From Aquisalimonas lutea (GTDB lineage: Bacteria > Pseudomonadota > Gammaproteobacteria > Nitrococcales > Aquisalimonadaceae): a stretch of DNA of 64,000 nucleotides. A model generated the notes under the pieces. The model was given only the letters and a program-made list of their open reading frames with translations, was not told the DNA's origin and searched no databases. A program made the position numbers and the translations under genes. Of the stretch, positions 39,674 to 48,722 are shown piece by piece. The stretch's first letter is position 1. The number at the start of each line of letters is the position of its first letter. Where the stretch lies: positions 2,037,566-2,101,565 of the forward strand of contig NZ_JAUFPK010000001.1 in assembly GCF_030409225.1 (NCBI RefSeq). Reading direction: 5' to 3'.

Positions 39674-40270
39674 ATGAGCGGAACGACCACGGATACCCAG
39701 TCCACCTCGCGGCGAGACCAGTTGCTGGAGACCGCCACGGAGCTGTTCTACCGCAATGGCTGCCACACCACCGGGATCGACAAGGTCCTGGCCGAGGCCG
39801 GCGTGGCCAAGATGACCCTCTACAAGCATTTCAAGTCGAAGGACAATCTGGTGCTGGCGGCCTGCGAACGCTTCCACGAGAAGGTGCGCGAGGAGTTCGA
39901 GGAGACGGTGAACGAGGAAGGGCTCACCGCCCGGGAGCGTCTCGAGGCGCTATTCGATTTCATGGACAGGTGGTCCCGGCGCGAGGAGTTCTGGGGGTGC
40001 CCGTCCATCAATCTGGCCGTGCAGTATCCGGAGCACGACCACCCCATCCACCAGGCGGCGGCGGAGCACAAGCAGTTCCGCATGGACTACGTCACCGATC
40101 TCGCCGAGCAGGCGGGATTGAGCAATCCCCGCGAGACGGCGCGCCAGCTGGTCCTGCTCATCGAGGGCGTGACCGTGATGGTCCAGGTCACCGGGGATCA
40201 TTCGCTGGTGGCCAGTGCCCGGGAGGGCGCCCGGACCCTGATCGCCCGGGCCGCCGGCGAGAGATCCTGA
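39674..40270 (+). CDS. TetR-family transcriptional repressor
   Basis: This 198-residue protein has an N-terminal TetR helix-turn-helix (TGIDKVLAEAGVAKMTLYKHFKSKDNLVL) near residues 33-60. A helical ligand-binding domain with conserved CPSINLAVQYPEHDHPI follows. The ATG at 39674 has GGAGGAG before it. A 17-base-spaced promoter upstream carries a probable operator, and two similar operators lie between this gene and the next. It likely controls itself and the downstream repeat protein. The inducer is unknown; NemR- and AcuR-type relatives sense reactive electrophiles or other small molecules. Confidence 0.85.
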   Translation: MSGTTTDTQSTSRRDQLLETATELFYRNGCHTTGIDKVLAEAGVAKMTLYKHFKSKDNLVLAACERFHEKVREEFEETVNEEGLTARERLEALFDFMDRWSRREEFWGCPSINLAVQYPEHDHPIHQAAAEHKQFRMDYVTDLAEQAGLSNPRETARQLVLLIEGVTVMVQVTGDHSLVASAREGARTLIARAAGERS

Positions 40271-40293
40271 CCCCACAGGCGAGCGCTCCGATG

Positions 40294-40309
40294 TAGACAG
40301 ATCGGTATA
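40294..40309. promoter_or_regulatory. TetR operator-like site 2
   Basis: TAGACAGATCGGTATA: the same TAGAC-N6-GTATA layout as the site in the tetR promoter. A further inverted repeat, ATACAC-N6-GTGTAT, starts within it (40307-40324). TAGACA could also serve as a -35 element for the downstream gene. Confidence 0.55.
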
Positions 40310-40332
40310 CACCTGGTAGTGTATCCATGGAA

Positions 40333-40349
40333 TAGACAAACCGGTCTGT
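40333..40349. promoter_or_regulatory. TetR operator-like site 3
   Basis: TAGACAAACCGGTCTGT keeps the TAGAC-N6-GTCTG layout. Its inner part ACAAACC/GGTCTGT is a palindrome with six of seven pairs. It lies 21 bases before the downstream ATG, so binding would block transcription or initiation. Confidence 0.55.
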
Positions 40350-40369
40350 GCCATCCAAGGAGGTTCGCC

Positions 40370-40741
40370 ATGAAAAAGTCGCTTCTTGCCGCTGTCGCCG
40401 CCCTGATTGCCGTGCAGCCGGCGTTCGCCGTTGACAACGCGGCCATCCAGCAGCGCCTGATCGAGGACGGGTTCCTGCCGGAGCCCATCGAAGCCAGCGA
40501 GATCGTGCGTACGGTACCCGCGGAGCCGGAGACGCCGACGGAGGCCTTGCTGGTGGAATGGGGATTCAAGCCGCAGCCCGTCGAGCGCGTGCTGGCGACC
40601 GAGCAGCGGGTGGTTACCGACACCATGCCCGACGATCCGGTCCAGCGCAGGCTCGTGGAGTGGGGCTTCAAGCCGCAGCCGGCCCGGAACGTGAGCACCC
40701 TGGTCGGGGCGGGTGAGCGCGACGTCAACGCCGGCTCCTGA
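40370..40741 (+). CDS. small secreted protein with three repeated motifs
   Basis: This 123-residue protein has a signal peptide (1-20, ending AFA). The mature part has three similar segments, RLIEDGFLPEPIE (29-41), LLVEWGFKPQPVE (60-72) and RLVEWGFKPQPAR (94-106), spaced 31-34 residues apart. I recognise no family. AGGAGG precedes the ATG at 40370, which decides the start over one at 40319. It follows the tetR gene with two operator-like sites between, so it is probably the regulated target. Function unknown; a periplasmic stress or binding role is only a guess. Confidence 0.6.
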   Translation: MKKSLLAAVAALIAVQPAFAVDNAAIQQRLIEDGFLPEPIEASEIVRTVPAEPETPTEALLVEWGFKPQPVERVLATEQRVVTDTMPDDPVQRRLVEWGFKPQPARNVSTLVGAGERDVNAGS

Positions 40742-40781
40742 TCCGGGTACGGGGCCCCACGCTGCGGGTGCGGCGCGGCTC

Positions 40782-40970
40782 TCAGACCAGGCTGATCAGC
40801 AGCAGCACGAACAGCGCCACGAAAACCAGGGGCAGGATGACGCCGCGCCAGTCGCGCGGGACGTCATCCCTGTCCTTGTTCTGTTTCAGGCTCTCGCGGA
40901 TCCCCGGCAGAAACCACATGGTCACTGCGATCGCGGCGATCCCGGCGAGCACGATCTCCCAGGTAGCCAT
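40782..40970 (-). CDS. small two-helix membrane protein
   Basis: This 62-residue protein has two hydrophobic helices at about 3-22 (WEIVLAGIAAIAVTMWFL) and 43-61 (VILPLVFVALFVLLLISL), linked by a charged loop (ESLKQNKDRDDVPRDWRG). I chose the ATG at 40970 because GAGGTGG precedes it; a longer frame reaches 41072. It is divergent from the metal-repressor gene. Function unknown. Confidence 0.55.
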   Translation of the reverse strand: MATWEIVLAGIAAIAVTMWFLPGIRESLKQNKDRDDVPRDWRGVILPLVFVALFVLLLISLV

Positions 40971-41092
40971 CGTTCCACCTCGCATCGGCTGGCACGGCTG
41001 ATCATGACGGCTGACCGCCTCTAGATACAAGGGCTGCGATAAGCCAGTGGGGTCGGCCGGATCAGTTATCATTAAGCTATTTCATCAACCCC

Positions 41093-41110
41093 CACCCCAG
41101 GTGGGGTGGA
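41093..41110. promoter_or_regulatory. CsoR/RcnR-type operator palindrome
   Basis: CCACCCCAGGTGGGGTGG has perfect eight-base arms around a GG centre. G/C-tract palindromes of this kind are the binding sites of the CsoR/RcnR repressor family. It lies 58 bases upstream of the repressor gene, so it would control that gene and the copper ATPase. Confidence 0.65.
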
Positions 41111-41167
41111 TTATTGAAGCAATCGACCCCATACTGGTGCGTAGCAGATGCACCAAGGAGACCGACC

Positions 41168-41461
41168 ATGGCCGAACCCCATTGCGACGGCTTGCACCTG
41201 GACCCGGCGATCCGCGAGCAGGCACGGCAGCGGCTGCTGTCCGTGCGCGGCCACGTGGAGGGCGTGCTGCGCATGCTGGAGAAGGATTCGGTGTATTGCG
41301 TGGACGTCCTCAAGCAGATCAAGGCCATCGACGGCGCCCTGGACAAGGTCGGGGCCATGGTGCTGCGGGGCCACCTGCGCGACCACGTGGCCACGGCGGC
41401 CCGGCGCGGTGACACCGAGGCCATGGTGGAAGAGCTGATGGAAGTCCTGAAATACCGGTAG
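41168..41461 (+). CDS. CsoR/RcnR-family metal-responsive repressor
   Basis: This is a 97-residue all-helical repressor of the DUF156 family. The metal ligands read Cys44 (VYC), His69 (RGHL) and His73 (RDHV), with His5 and His10 at the N-terminus. CsoR copper sensors use Cys-His-Cys; an H-C-H-H set is the RcnR (Ni/Co) fingerprint. The next gene is a copper exporter, so metal choice cannot be decided from ligands alone. A palindromic operator lies at 41093-41110. It is followed by the ATPase gene after 70 bases, consistent with a derepressed export operon. Confidence 0.75.
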   Translation: MAEPHCDGLHLDPAIREQARQRLLSVRGHVEGVLRMLEKDSVYCVDVLKQIKAIDGALDKVGAMVLRGHLRDHVATAARRGDTEAMVEELMEVLKYR

Positions 41462-41531
41462 AGCGCAGGCGACCTGCGGCCCTTCGGCGGCAGCGATACC
41501 GGTAGCGACGAGATCGACGACGAGGTAGATC

Positions 41532-43964
41532 ATGACAGGCCCCGTACGGCTGGAGATCGAGGGAATGAGCTGCGCCTCCTGCGTCAGCCGCGTGGAGCGC
41601 GCCCTGGGCGGTGTCAGCGGCATCGACGAGCCCAGTGTCAACCTGGCCACCGGAGAGGCGACCCTGCGTCCCCGGGATACCGAGGCCCTGGCGGCGGCGG
41701 TGGACGCCGTGCGCGCGCAGGGCTATACCCCCCGCGTGGAACGCGCGCGGCTGACCGTGGAGAACATGCGCTGCGGCTCGTGCGTCGCCTCGGTGGAGCG
41801 GGCCGTGTCCGGCCTGAACGGCGTGCTCGACGCCAGTGCCAACCTGGCCACCGGCGAGGTGCAGGTGGACTACCTGCCGTCGCAGACTTCCCGCAGGGCT
41901 GTTACGCAGCGCCTGGCGGAGGCCGGCTACCCGGCCCGGGACGACGACGAGCAAGAGCAGGGCGAGCCGCAGGCCGACCGGGAGGCCGCCGGGCTCCTCC
42001 GGGACCTGCGCGTGTCGGTGGCGCTGACCGTGCCGCTGGTTGTCATCGCCATGGGGCCGATGCTCCTGCCGGCGCTGGAGCTGCCCTGGGGCATCGGCGC
42101 CTGGCTGGAGCTGATCCTGGCCACCGGCGTGCTCGGCTACGCCGGCCGGCGGTTCTTCCGGGCGGGCCTGCCGGCCCTGCGCCACGGCGCCCCGGACATG
42201 AACAGCCTGGTCATGCTGGGCACGAGCGCCGCCTGGGCGTACTCGCTGCTGGTGCTGCTGGCGCCGGCGCTGTTCCCCGAATATGCCCGGGCGGTGTACT
42301 TCGAGGCCATCGGCGTGATCATCACCCTGATCCTGGTGGGACGCTATTTCGAGCACCAGGCCCGGGGGCGTGCCTCCCAGGCCATCCGGCGGCTGCAGGA
42401 CCTGCAGGCGCCCACCGCCCGCGTCATGCAGGACGACGGCGCCGTCGCCGAGCGTGGCGTCGCGGACGTGGCCCCGGGGGAGCGACTGCAGGTGCGTCCC
42501 GGCGAGCGCATTCCCCTGGACGGCGAGGTCGAATCCGGCGAGAGCTACGTGGACGAATCCATGCTCACCGGCGAGCCGGTGCCGGTGAGCCGCAGCACCG
42601 GCGACGAGGTCATCGGCGGCACCATCAACGGCAACGGCGTGCTGACGGTGCGGGTGACGCGGGTCGGCGAGGACGCAGTGCTCGGCCAGATCGTGCGCCT
42701 GGTGCAGGAGGCCCAGGGCTCGAAGCCGCCGATCCAGCAGCTGGTGGACCGCATCAGCGGCTGGGTGGTCTGGCTGGCCATCGGCGTCGCCGTGCTGGCG
42801 GCCGTGACCTGGGCGGTATTCGGGCCCGGGCTGAACTACGCCCTGGTGGTGGCCGCCAGCGTGCTGCTGATCGCCTGTCCGTGCGCCATGGGCCTGGCCA
42901 CGCCCATGGCCATCATGGTGGGCTCCGGCCGGGGCGCCGAGCAGGGTGTGCTGTTCCGGCGTGGCTCGGCCTTCCAGACCCTGGCGCGGGTGGATACCGT
43001 GGTCATGGACAAGACCGGCACGCTTACCCAGGGGCATCCGGAGCTCACGGAGTTCGAGCCCGCGGACGGCGCCCCGGAGGACACCCTGCGCCTGGTGGCC
43101 GCGGTGGAGGCGGCCAGCGAGCACCCCGTGGGCGAGAGCATCGTTAGGGCCGCCCGCCAGCAGATGGATGCCCTGCCGGTGGTGGAAGGCTTCGCCGCCG
43201 AGGCCGGCCTGGGTGTGAGCGGCCGCGTGGAGGGGCATCGCGTGCTCGTGGGCTCGGGGCGGTATCTCGAGCGCGAGGGCGTCGCCCTGGGCGATGCCGG
43301 CGAGCGCGGCCGCGCTCTCGGCGAGCGGGGCCGAACGCCCCTGTTCGCGGCGGTGGACGGCCGCCTGGCGGCGGTCATCGGCGTCGCCGACCCGCCCCGG
43401 GAGGGCAGCGCGTCCGCGGTGCGGGCGCTGCAGGCCGCCGGGCTGACCGTGGCCATGCTCACCGGCGACGATACCCGGACGGCCCACGCGGTGGCCCGGG
43501 AGCTCGGCATCGATTCCGTGCATGCCGAGGTCATGCCGGATCGCAAGGCGGAGGTGATCCGCGAGATCCAGGGGCAGGGGCACTCGGTGGCCTTTGTCGG
43601 CGACGGCATCAACGATGCGCCGGCGCTGGCGGCGGCGGATGTCGGCATCGCCGTGGGCAGCGGCACCGACGTGGCCCTGGAGGCCGGCACCGTGGTCCTC
43701 ATGCGCAGCGATCCGCGGGCGGTGGCTGCAGCGGTGACCCTGGCCCGGCGCACCTTTCGCGTCATCCGGCAGAACCTGTTCTGGGCGTTCATCTACAACG
43801 TTAGCCTGCTGCCCGTGGCGGCCGGCGTGCTGTACCCGTTCACGGGGCTCACCCTCTCGCCCATGCTGGCCGCCCTGGCCATGAGCCTGTCCAGCATCCT
43901 GGTGGTCAGCAACAGCCTGCGGCTGCGCTGGGTCCCGGTGGCCGGGAGTGCACGGGCGGCTTGA
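41532..43964 (+). CDS. copA: copper-exporting P1B-type ATPase CopA
   Basis: This 810-residue inner-membrane pump has two N-terminal metal-binding domains with CxxC motifs (Cys14-Cys17, GMSCASC; Cys81-Cys84, MRCGSC). Eight membrane helices follow, with the transport-site Cys449-Pro-Cys451. The phosphorylation site is Asp493 in DKTGTLT. HP (SEHPVGES) and [10 protein letters not shown] are present. The final helices have [14 protein letters not shown] and [14 protein letters not shown], consistent with Cu(I) P1B-1 ATPases. It exports Cu(I) from the cytoplasm. It shares the operon with the metal repressor. Confidence 0.9.
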   Translation: MTGPVRLEIEGMSCASCVSRVERALGGVSGIDEPSVNLATGEATLRPRDTEALAAAVDAVRAQGYTPRVERARLTVENMRCGSCVASVERAVSGLNGVLDASANLATGEVQVDYLPSQTSRRAVTQRLAEAGYPARDDDEQEQGEPQADREAAGLLRDLRVSVALTVPLVVIAMGPMLLPALELPWGIGAWLELILATGVLGYAGRRFFRAGLPALRHGAPDMNSLVMLGTSAAWAYSLLVLLAPALFPEYARAVYFEAIGVIITLILVGRYFEHQARGRASQAIRRLQDLQAPTARVMQDDGAVAERGVADVAPGERLQVRPGERIPLDGEVESGESYVDESMLTGEPVPVSRSTGDEVIGGTINGNGVLTVRVTRVGEDAVLGQIVRLVQEAQGSKPPIQQLVDRISGWVVWLAIGVAVLAAVTWAVFGPGLNYALVVAASVLLIACPCAMGLATPMAIMVGSGRGAEQGVLFRRGSAFQTLARVDTVVMDKTGTLTQGHPELTEFEPADGAPEDTLRLVAAVEAASEHPVGESIVRAARQQMDALPVVEGFAAEAGLGVSGRVEGHRVLVGSGRYLEREGVALGDAGERGRALGERGRTPLFAAVDGRLAAVIGVADPPREGSASAVRALQAAGLTVAMLTGDDTRTAHAVARELGIDSVHAEVMPDRKAEVIREIQGQGHSVAFVGDGINDAPALAAADVGIAVGSGTDVALEAGTVVLMRSDPRAVAAAVTLARRTFRVIRQNLFWAFIYNVSLLPVAAGVLYPFTGLTLSPMLAALAMSLSSILVVSNSLRLRWVPVAGSARAA

Positions 43965-44058
43965 CGCCGTTGTGGAGCTGAGCCATTACTTTCCATGAGG
44001 CCCCGGACGGGGCGTGCCCGGTTGCCGCGCTGGGGCCGGGTTCATGGGAGAGTACGGC

Positions 44059-44331
44059 GTGCACAAGACAATCTATGTAGGCAACCTGCCCTTTACCTCG
44101 TCGGAGGACGACATCCGCGCCCTGTTCCAGCCCCACGGGGAGGTGCGCTCGGTAAAGCTGATCACCGATCGCGACTCGGGGCGCCCGCGAGGCTTCGGTT
44201 TCGTGGAGATGGAGGCCGCCGCGGCGGATGCCGCGATCGAGGCGCTCAACGGCCATGAACTCGACGGCCGCGCCCTGCGTATCAATATTGCCCGCCAGCG
44301 CACCGGCCACCGGATCCGGCGGCCCTTCTGA
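44059..44331 (+). CDS. RRM RNA-binding protein
   Basis: This 90-residue protein consists of one RRM domain. RNP2 is IYVGNLPF and RNP1 is RGFGFVEM, with the usual aromatic contacts. The basic tail (RQRTGHRIRRPF) can add RNA affinity. An ATG at 44044 is possible, but GGAGAG sits six bases before the GTG at 44059. The GTG start also gives the common form MHKTIYVGNLPF, so I prefer it. It is a standalone gene after copA. Such proteins are found in several proteobacteria, and cold or stress roles are suggested. Confidence 0.75.
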   Translation: MHKTIYVGNLPFTSSEDDIRALFQPHGEVRSVKLITDRDSGRPRGFGFVEMEAAAADAAIEALNGHELDGRALRINIARQRTGHRIRRPF

Positions 44332-44465
44332 CACCGGGGCAGTCCGCGGGGCCGCCGACACAGTGGCCTGCTGCATGGCCGGGTGCGCCGGGGGTATCAT
44401 CGTGCACGGAGTATCACGGGCGCGCCGGTCGGGGGCGGCCGGCAGCAACGCAGGGAGAGACTCAC

Positions 44466-45758
44466 GTGTGGCGACGACTGTTGGGACTGTGCCTGGCCGC
44501 GCTGGCGCTTGCCGGCTGCGCGGTCAACCCCGTCACCGGCGAGCGGGAGCTCAGCCTGGTGGGCGAGGACTGGGAGCGCCAGATCGGCGAGGAGAACTAT
44601 GGCCCCATGCGCCAGGCGCAGGGGGGTGAGTACGTCCTGGATCCGGGGCTCGTCGACTATGTCCAGGACGTGGGGCAGCGCGTGGCGGCGGAGGCCGACC
44701 GCGACCTGCCGTACGAGTTCACGGTGCTGAACAATTCGGTGCCCAATGCCTGGGCGCTGCCGGGGGGCAAGATCGCGGTGAACCGCGGCCTGCTCACGGA
44801 GATGGACTCCGAGGCCGAGCTCGCCGCCGTTCTCGGTCACGAGGTGGTGCACGCCGCCGCGCGCCACGGTGCCCAGCGTCAGTCCCAGCAGGTCCTTCTG
44901 CAGGGCGCCGTCATGGCCGGCGGGCTGGCCGTGGGGGCGGCGACGGAGCGCCAGGAGTATACCGCCGTGGCGCTGATGGCGGGCGGCGTCGGTGCCCAGC
45001 TCATCAGTGCGCGCTACTCGCGGGAAGCAGAGCGCGAGGCGGACCGCTACGGCATGATCTACATGGACCGGGCCGGTTACGACCCGGAGGCGGCGGTGGA
45101 GCTGCAGCAGACCTTCGTGCGCATTTCCGAGGAGCGCGGGGGCGGCGGCGGTTTCGCCCAGGGGCTGTTCGCCTCGCACCCGCCCAGCCCGGAGCGCGTC
45201 GAGAACAATCGCCGCATGCTCCGGGAGCTGGGGAGCGGGGGCGAATGGGGCCGGCAGCGGTACCAGGAGCAGATCGCCACCATCGAGCGCCTGGAGCCGG
45301 CCTACGCCGCCTACGACGAGGGTCGCGAGGCGCTGCGTAACGGCGACGTGGACACGGCGCGGAACAAGGCCCGCGAGGCGCTGGAAATGGAGTCGGGCGA
45401 GGCGATCTTCCATGCGCTGCTCGGCGACGTGCGCGCGACGGACGGTGACATGAAGGCCGCCGAGGAGGCGTACGGGAATGCCCTGGCGCGGGATGACGGC
45501 TGGTTCTATCACCACCTGCGGCGCGGCATGATGCGGGAGCAGCTGGGCAACGCCGCCGGCGCCCGGGAGGACCTGCGGCGCAGCCTGGAGCTGCTGCCCA
45601 CCGCCGACGCCCACTACTACCTGGGCAACGCCGAGCGCCAGCTCGGCAACCGGCAGGAAGCGGTCCGGCACTACCGGGCCGCGGCACAGTCGGATTCCGA
45701 GGCCGGGCGCCGCGCCCGGCAGGCCCTGGCGGACATGGGGGCCACAGGGGGCAAGTAA
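44466..45758 (+). CDS. M48-family metalloprotease lipoprotein with TPRs (BepA-like)
   Basis: This 430-residue protein starts at a GTG. The lipobox LAGC gives Cys18. The zinc protease motif is HEVVH (His125, Glu126, His129) and the third ligand lies in EREADRYG near 190. TPR repeats follow at about 300-425. This matches BepA/LoiP-type outer-membrane quality-control proteases. It is monocistronic and converges on the polysaccharide deacetylase gene. Confidence 0.85.
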   Translation: MWRRLLGLCLAALALAGCAVNPVTGERELSLVGEDWERQIGEENYGPMRQAQGGEYVLDPGLVDYVQDVGQRVAAEADRDLPYEFTVLNNSVPNAWALPGGKIAVNRGLLTEMDSEAELAAVLGHEVVHAAARHGAQRQSQQVLLQGAVMAGGLAVGAATERQEYTAVALMAGGVGAQLISARYSREAEREADRYGMIYMDRAGYDPEAAVELQQTFVRISEERGGGGGFAQGLFASHPPSPERVENNRRMLRELGSGGEWGRQRYQEQIATIERLEPAYAAYDEGREALRNGDVDTARNKAREALEMESGEAIFHALLGDVRATDGDMKAAEEAYGNALARDDGWFYHHLRRGMMREQLGNAAGAREDLRRSLELLPTADAHYYLGNAERQLGNRQEAVRHYRAAAQSDSEAGRRARQALADMGATGGK

Positions 45759-45800
45759 TAGCCCCTGGTGCTGCGCCGCCGCCCGCCCGGGCCGTGCGGT

Positions 45801-46862
45801 TCAGTCGGGCAGGATCACCCACTGCTGGCTGAACCAGTAGAACCGGCCGCGCTCCGGCGACGGCGCCGTGCAGTTGTACCGGGTGCGGCCCTCGGAGAGC
45901 GCCTCCGGCGGCTGCACCTCGAAGATGCGCGCGTCGCGGTCGACCCACTCGACGTCGACCTGGCCCTGGAGGCCCACGAAGCAGGCCAGCTGATCCAGCC
46001 GGGCATCGCTTTCCGCCAGGGTCACGCGCAGGCGCGGCGGGTTCGACTTGTTCGCCGCCACCGGATCCCACGGCTCCAGCTCGGTCACCGGCAACGCCAG
46101 TGTCCGTGCCTTCTCGCGGAAGCCTTCCATGTCGGCGTACATCTCGGCCATGGGATAGCGGGGCAGGGCGCGCAGGTCGCTGTGGCGACCGATGGCGCCG
46201 CTGTGCTGACCGACGCCGACATAGCCCAGCTCCCGCACGACCTCGGCGACGGTGCGGTTGTACTCGCCGTAGGGATAGGCGAACAGGTCGGGAATCGTCC
46301 CCTCACTGCCGAGCTCGTCCTCCAGCCGCTCGCGGGCCTTGGTGATGTCGTCGCGCAGGCGCTCGCGGTAGGCGGCGTCGGATTCGTCCTCGCCCCGGCG
46401 GACCAGGTAGTCGTGACTGGCGGTGTGATTGGCGAAGGTGGCGTTGCCGTCCTGCTGCATCTCGCGCATCTGGTCCCAGGTCATGTACCCGGACAGGCCG
46501 ATGTCCACCGGCTCGGTGGCGACGAACACCGTGTACGGAAACCCCTTGTCCTCCAGCAGCGGATAGGCTTCCTCGTAGACGGAGCGGTAGGCGTCGTCGA
46601 TGGTGATGGCCACGGTGCGCTCGGGCAGGGGCTCGCCGTTGTCGACATGCTCGACGATCCGCCGCAGGGGCCAGACGTTGTAGTCCTTCTCGTCCAGGTA
46701 GTCCAGGTGCGCCCGGAACTGCTCCAGCGTGACATTGGTGGCGGAGTAGTCGCTTTCCCCGAAGCGGTGGTACATGAAGGTGACGGCGTGCCCGCCGCCG
46801 GCCTCGGCGACGGCGGCTTCCGCGGCCAGGATAAGCCCGGCCAGGGCGAGTGCTCTCCACAT
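45801..46862 (-). CDS. secreted polysaccharide deacetylase-family protein
   Basis: This 353-residue protein has a signal peptide (about 1-21). The NodB-type fold is visible: TFMYHRFGESDY, then TIDDAYRSVYEEAYP with metal Asp residues (usually TFDDG), then ANHTASHDYL with the zinc His pair. The last third is a separate, uncharacterised domain ending in VILPD. Such enzymes remove N-acetyl groups from amino sugars. I chose the ATG at 46862 because GAGGAGGAGCC precedes it. It converges on the BepA-like gene and follows SuhB on the same strand. The substrate is unknown. Confidence 0.75.
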   Translation of the reverse strand: MWRALALAGLILAAEAAVAEAGGGHAVTFMYHRFGESDYSATNVTLEQFRAHLDYLDEKDYNVWPLRRIVEHVDNGEPLPERTVAITIDDAYRSVYEEAYPLLEDKGFPYTVFVATEPVDIGLSGYMTWDQMREMQQDGNATFANHTASHDYLVRRGEDESDAAYRERLRDDITKARERLEDELGSEGTIPDLFAYPYGEYNRTVAEVVRELGYVGVGQHSGAIGRHSDLRALPRYPMAEMYADMEGFREKARTLALPVTELEPWDPVAANKSNPPRLRVTLAESDARLDQLACFVGLQGQVDVEWVDRDARIFEVQPPEALSEGRTRYNCTAPSPERGRFYWFSQQWVILPD

Positions 46863-46942
46863 GATGGTGGCTCCTCCTCGGGGCTGGATTCGGACCGGCA
46901 CAGCATAGCCCGATGCCGCCGGCCGCGGACACCCCGGGACAC

Positions 46943-47743
46943 TTAGCCCTTGAGCAGGGGTTCGGTGCAGTGGGGCCGGATTTCCTGGAGGAGGTCGTGG
47001 AAGAGCTTGGGGTTGCCGGCGACGACGTTGCCGTTGTCCATGTACCGTTCCTCGCCGTTGAAGTCGGCGACCACGCCCCCGGCCTCGCGCACGATCAGGG
47101 CGCCGGCGGCGATGTCCCACGGCTTGAGGCCGAGCTCCCAGTAGCCGTCCAGGCGCCCGGCGGCGACGTAGGCGAGATCCAGTGCGGCGGAGCCGGCGCG
47201 GCGCAGGTCCCCGGCCCGGCGGATCACGGCCTGGAACTGGTTCATGTACGCGTCCATGTGCCGGGGCTGGCGGAAGGGGAAGCCGGTGGCCAGGAGCCGG
47301 CCCTCGATGCTCTTGTGGTTGCGAACCCGGATGCGGTGATCATCCAGGGTGGCGCCGTTGCCGCGGGTGGCGGTAAAAAGCTCCTGGCGGACGGGGTCGT
47401 AGATGACGCCCACCTCCAGCCGTCCCCGGTGCTGGAGGGCGATGGATACGGCGAAATGCGGCAGGCCGTAGATGAAGTTGGTGGTCCCGTCCAGGGGGTC
47501 GATGATCCACACGTAGTCGGACTTGCCCTGGCTGCCGCCTTCCTCGCCGAGGAACTCGTGGTCGGGATAGGCCTGCCGGAGCGTGCCGATGATCTCCTGC
47601 TCGGCGGTGCGGTCGACGTCGCTGACGTAGTCGTTCAGGCCCTTGGACTCGACCCGCACGCGGTCCAGCCTGTCCAGGGAGCGAACAATCACGTTGCCGG
47701 CGCTGCGGGCGGCGCGCACGGCGATATTGAGCATCGGGTTCAT
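46943..47743 (-). CDS. suhB: inositol-1-monophosphatase family protein SuhB
   Basis: This 266-residue protein matches SuhB. The metal motifs are visible: EFLGEEGG, WIIDPLDGTTNFIYGLPHFA, and ELGLKPWDIAAGALIVREAGG. SuhB dephosphorylates inositol phosphates and also binds transcription antitermination complexes at rRNA genes in E. coli. I chose the ATG at 47743; a longer frame reaching 47887 is unsupported. It is divergent from trmJ, as in E. coli, with 241 bases between. That gap carries a large inverted repeat. Confidence 0.9.
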   Translation of the reverse strand: MNPMLNIAVRAARSAGNVIVRSLDRLDRVRVESKGLNDYVSDVDRTAEQEIIGTLRQAYPDHEFLGEEGGSQGKSDYVWIIDPLDGTTNFIYGLPHFAVSIALQHRGRLEVGVIYDPVRQELFTATRGNGATLDDHRIRVRNHKSIEGRLLATGFPFRQPRHMDAYMNQFQAVIRRAGDLRRAGSAALDLAYVAAGRLDGYWELGLKPWDIAAGALIVREAGGVVADFNGEERYMDNGNVVAGNPKLFHDLLQEIRPHCTEPLLKG

Positions 47744-47832
47744 GGTGACAGGTCCGCCGGGTACGAAGTGGTGCGGGAGAATAACAGGTCTGCGGGCGGC
47801 GTTGAACTGCGCGTCGCCGGCCGGCGGGGGGT

Positions 47833-47919
47833 TGCAGGGCATCGGGGCCGGACGGCCTGCGCGGCGGGGCTCCGCTAGTCGCCCCAATCATGATCCGCCC
47901 CCGGCCCCGATGCCCTGCA
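47833..47919. repeat. 19-bp perfect inverted repeat between suhB and trmJ
   Basis: TGCAGGGCATCGGGGCCGG at 47833-47851 is the exact reverse complement of 47901-47919, around 49 bases. Perfect 19-bp complementarity at this distance is not expected by chance even in GC-rich DNA. It lies between two divergent starts, so it is not an ordinary terminator. Confidence 0.8.
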
Positions 47920-47984
47920 CCTGCACCGCTGCCCCCGGATTCTCGATTACACTGTGGGGCTTTGAGCCTGGCCTGGGAGAGATG

Positions 47985-48722
47985 ATGCACCCCGAGAACA
48001 TCCGCGTGGTCCTGGTGGCGCCGTCGCTGGCGGCGAACGTCGGCGCCGCTGCGCGGGCCATGAAGACCATGGGGCTGACCGACCTGCACCTGGTCGCGCC
48101 CCGGCAGTTCCCCCACGAGGATGCCGCCACCATGGCCTCCGGCGCCGATGACGTGGTGGCGGCCGCGCGGGTGCACGCGACCCTGGACGAGGCGCTCGCC
48201 GGTGCCACCCTGGTGGTGGGGCTGTCCGCCCGGCAGCGATCGCTGTCCTGCCCGGTGCAGGACCCGCGGGAGGCGGCCGAAGAGCTGCTGGCGGAGGCCG
48301 GCGAGCGGCCTGTGGCCATCCTGTTCGGGCGTGAGCGCACCGGGCTGACCAACGCCGAGCTGGACCGCTGCCAGCGCCTGGTCAACATTCCCGCGAATCC
48401 CGGCTACAGCTCCCTGAACCTGGCGGCCTCCGTGCAGGTCATGGCCTACGAGCTGCGCATGGCGGACCGCGCCGGGGTCCGCCCGCAGGCGGCGCGCTCG
48501 GAGTGGCCGCCGGCGGCCGCCGACGACATGGAGCGCCTCTACGAGCACCTGGAACGCGTACTGATGCGCATCGATTTCCTCGACCCGGACAACCCCCGGG
48601 CGCTCATGCGACGGCTGCGCCTGCTCTTCGGCCGGGCTGCGCTCGACCACAACGAGGTCCAGATCCTGCGGGGGATCCTGGCGCACGTGGAGAAGTCGCT
48701 GGCGGATCCGGGACGTTACTGA
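47985..48722 (+). CDS. trmJ: tRNA (cytidine/uridine-32 2'-O)-methyltransferase TrmJ
   Basis: This 245-residue SPOUT methyltransferase opens HPENIRVVLVAPSLAANVGAAARAM. The SAM-binding knot includes FGRERTGLTNAEL and NIPANPGYSSLNLAASVQV. It methylates position 32 of tRNAs. GGGAGAG precedes two ATGs (47982, 47985), and the second gives the better spacing. It is followed by the cysE leader, so read-through may feed the sulfur operon. Confidence 0.9.
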   Translation: MHPENIRVVLVAPSLAANVGAAARAMKTMGLTDLHLVAPRQFPHEDAATMASGADDVVAAARVHATLDEALAGATLVVGLSARQRSLSCPVQDPREAAEELLAEAGERPVAILFGRERTGLTNAELDRCQRLVNIPANPGYSSLNLAASVQVMAYELRMADRAGVRPQAARSEWPPAAADDMERLYEHLERVLMRIDFLDPDNPRALMRRLRLLFGRAALDHNEVQILRGILAHVEKSLADPGRY

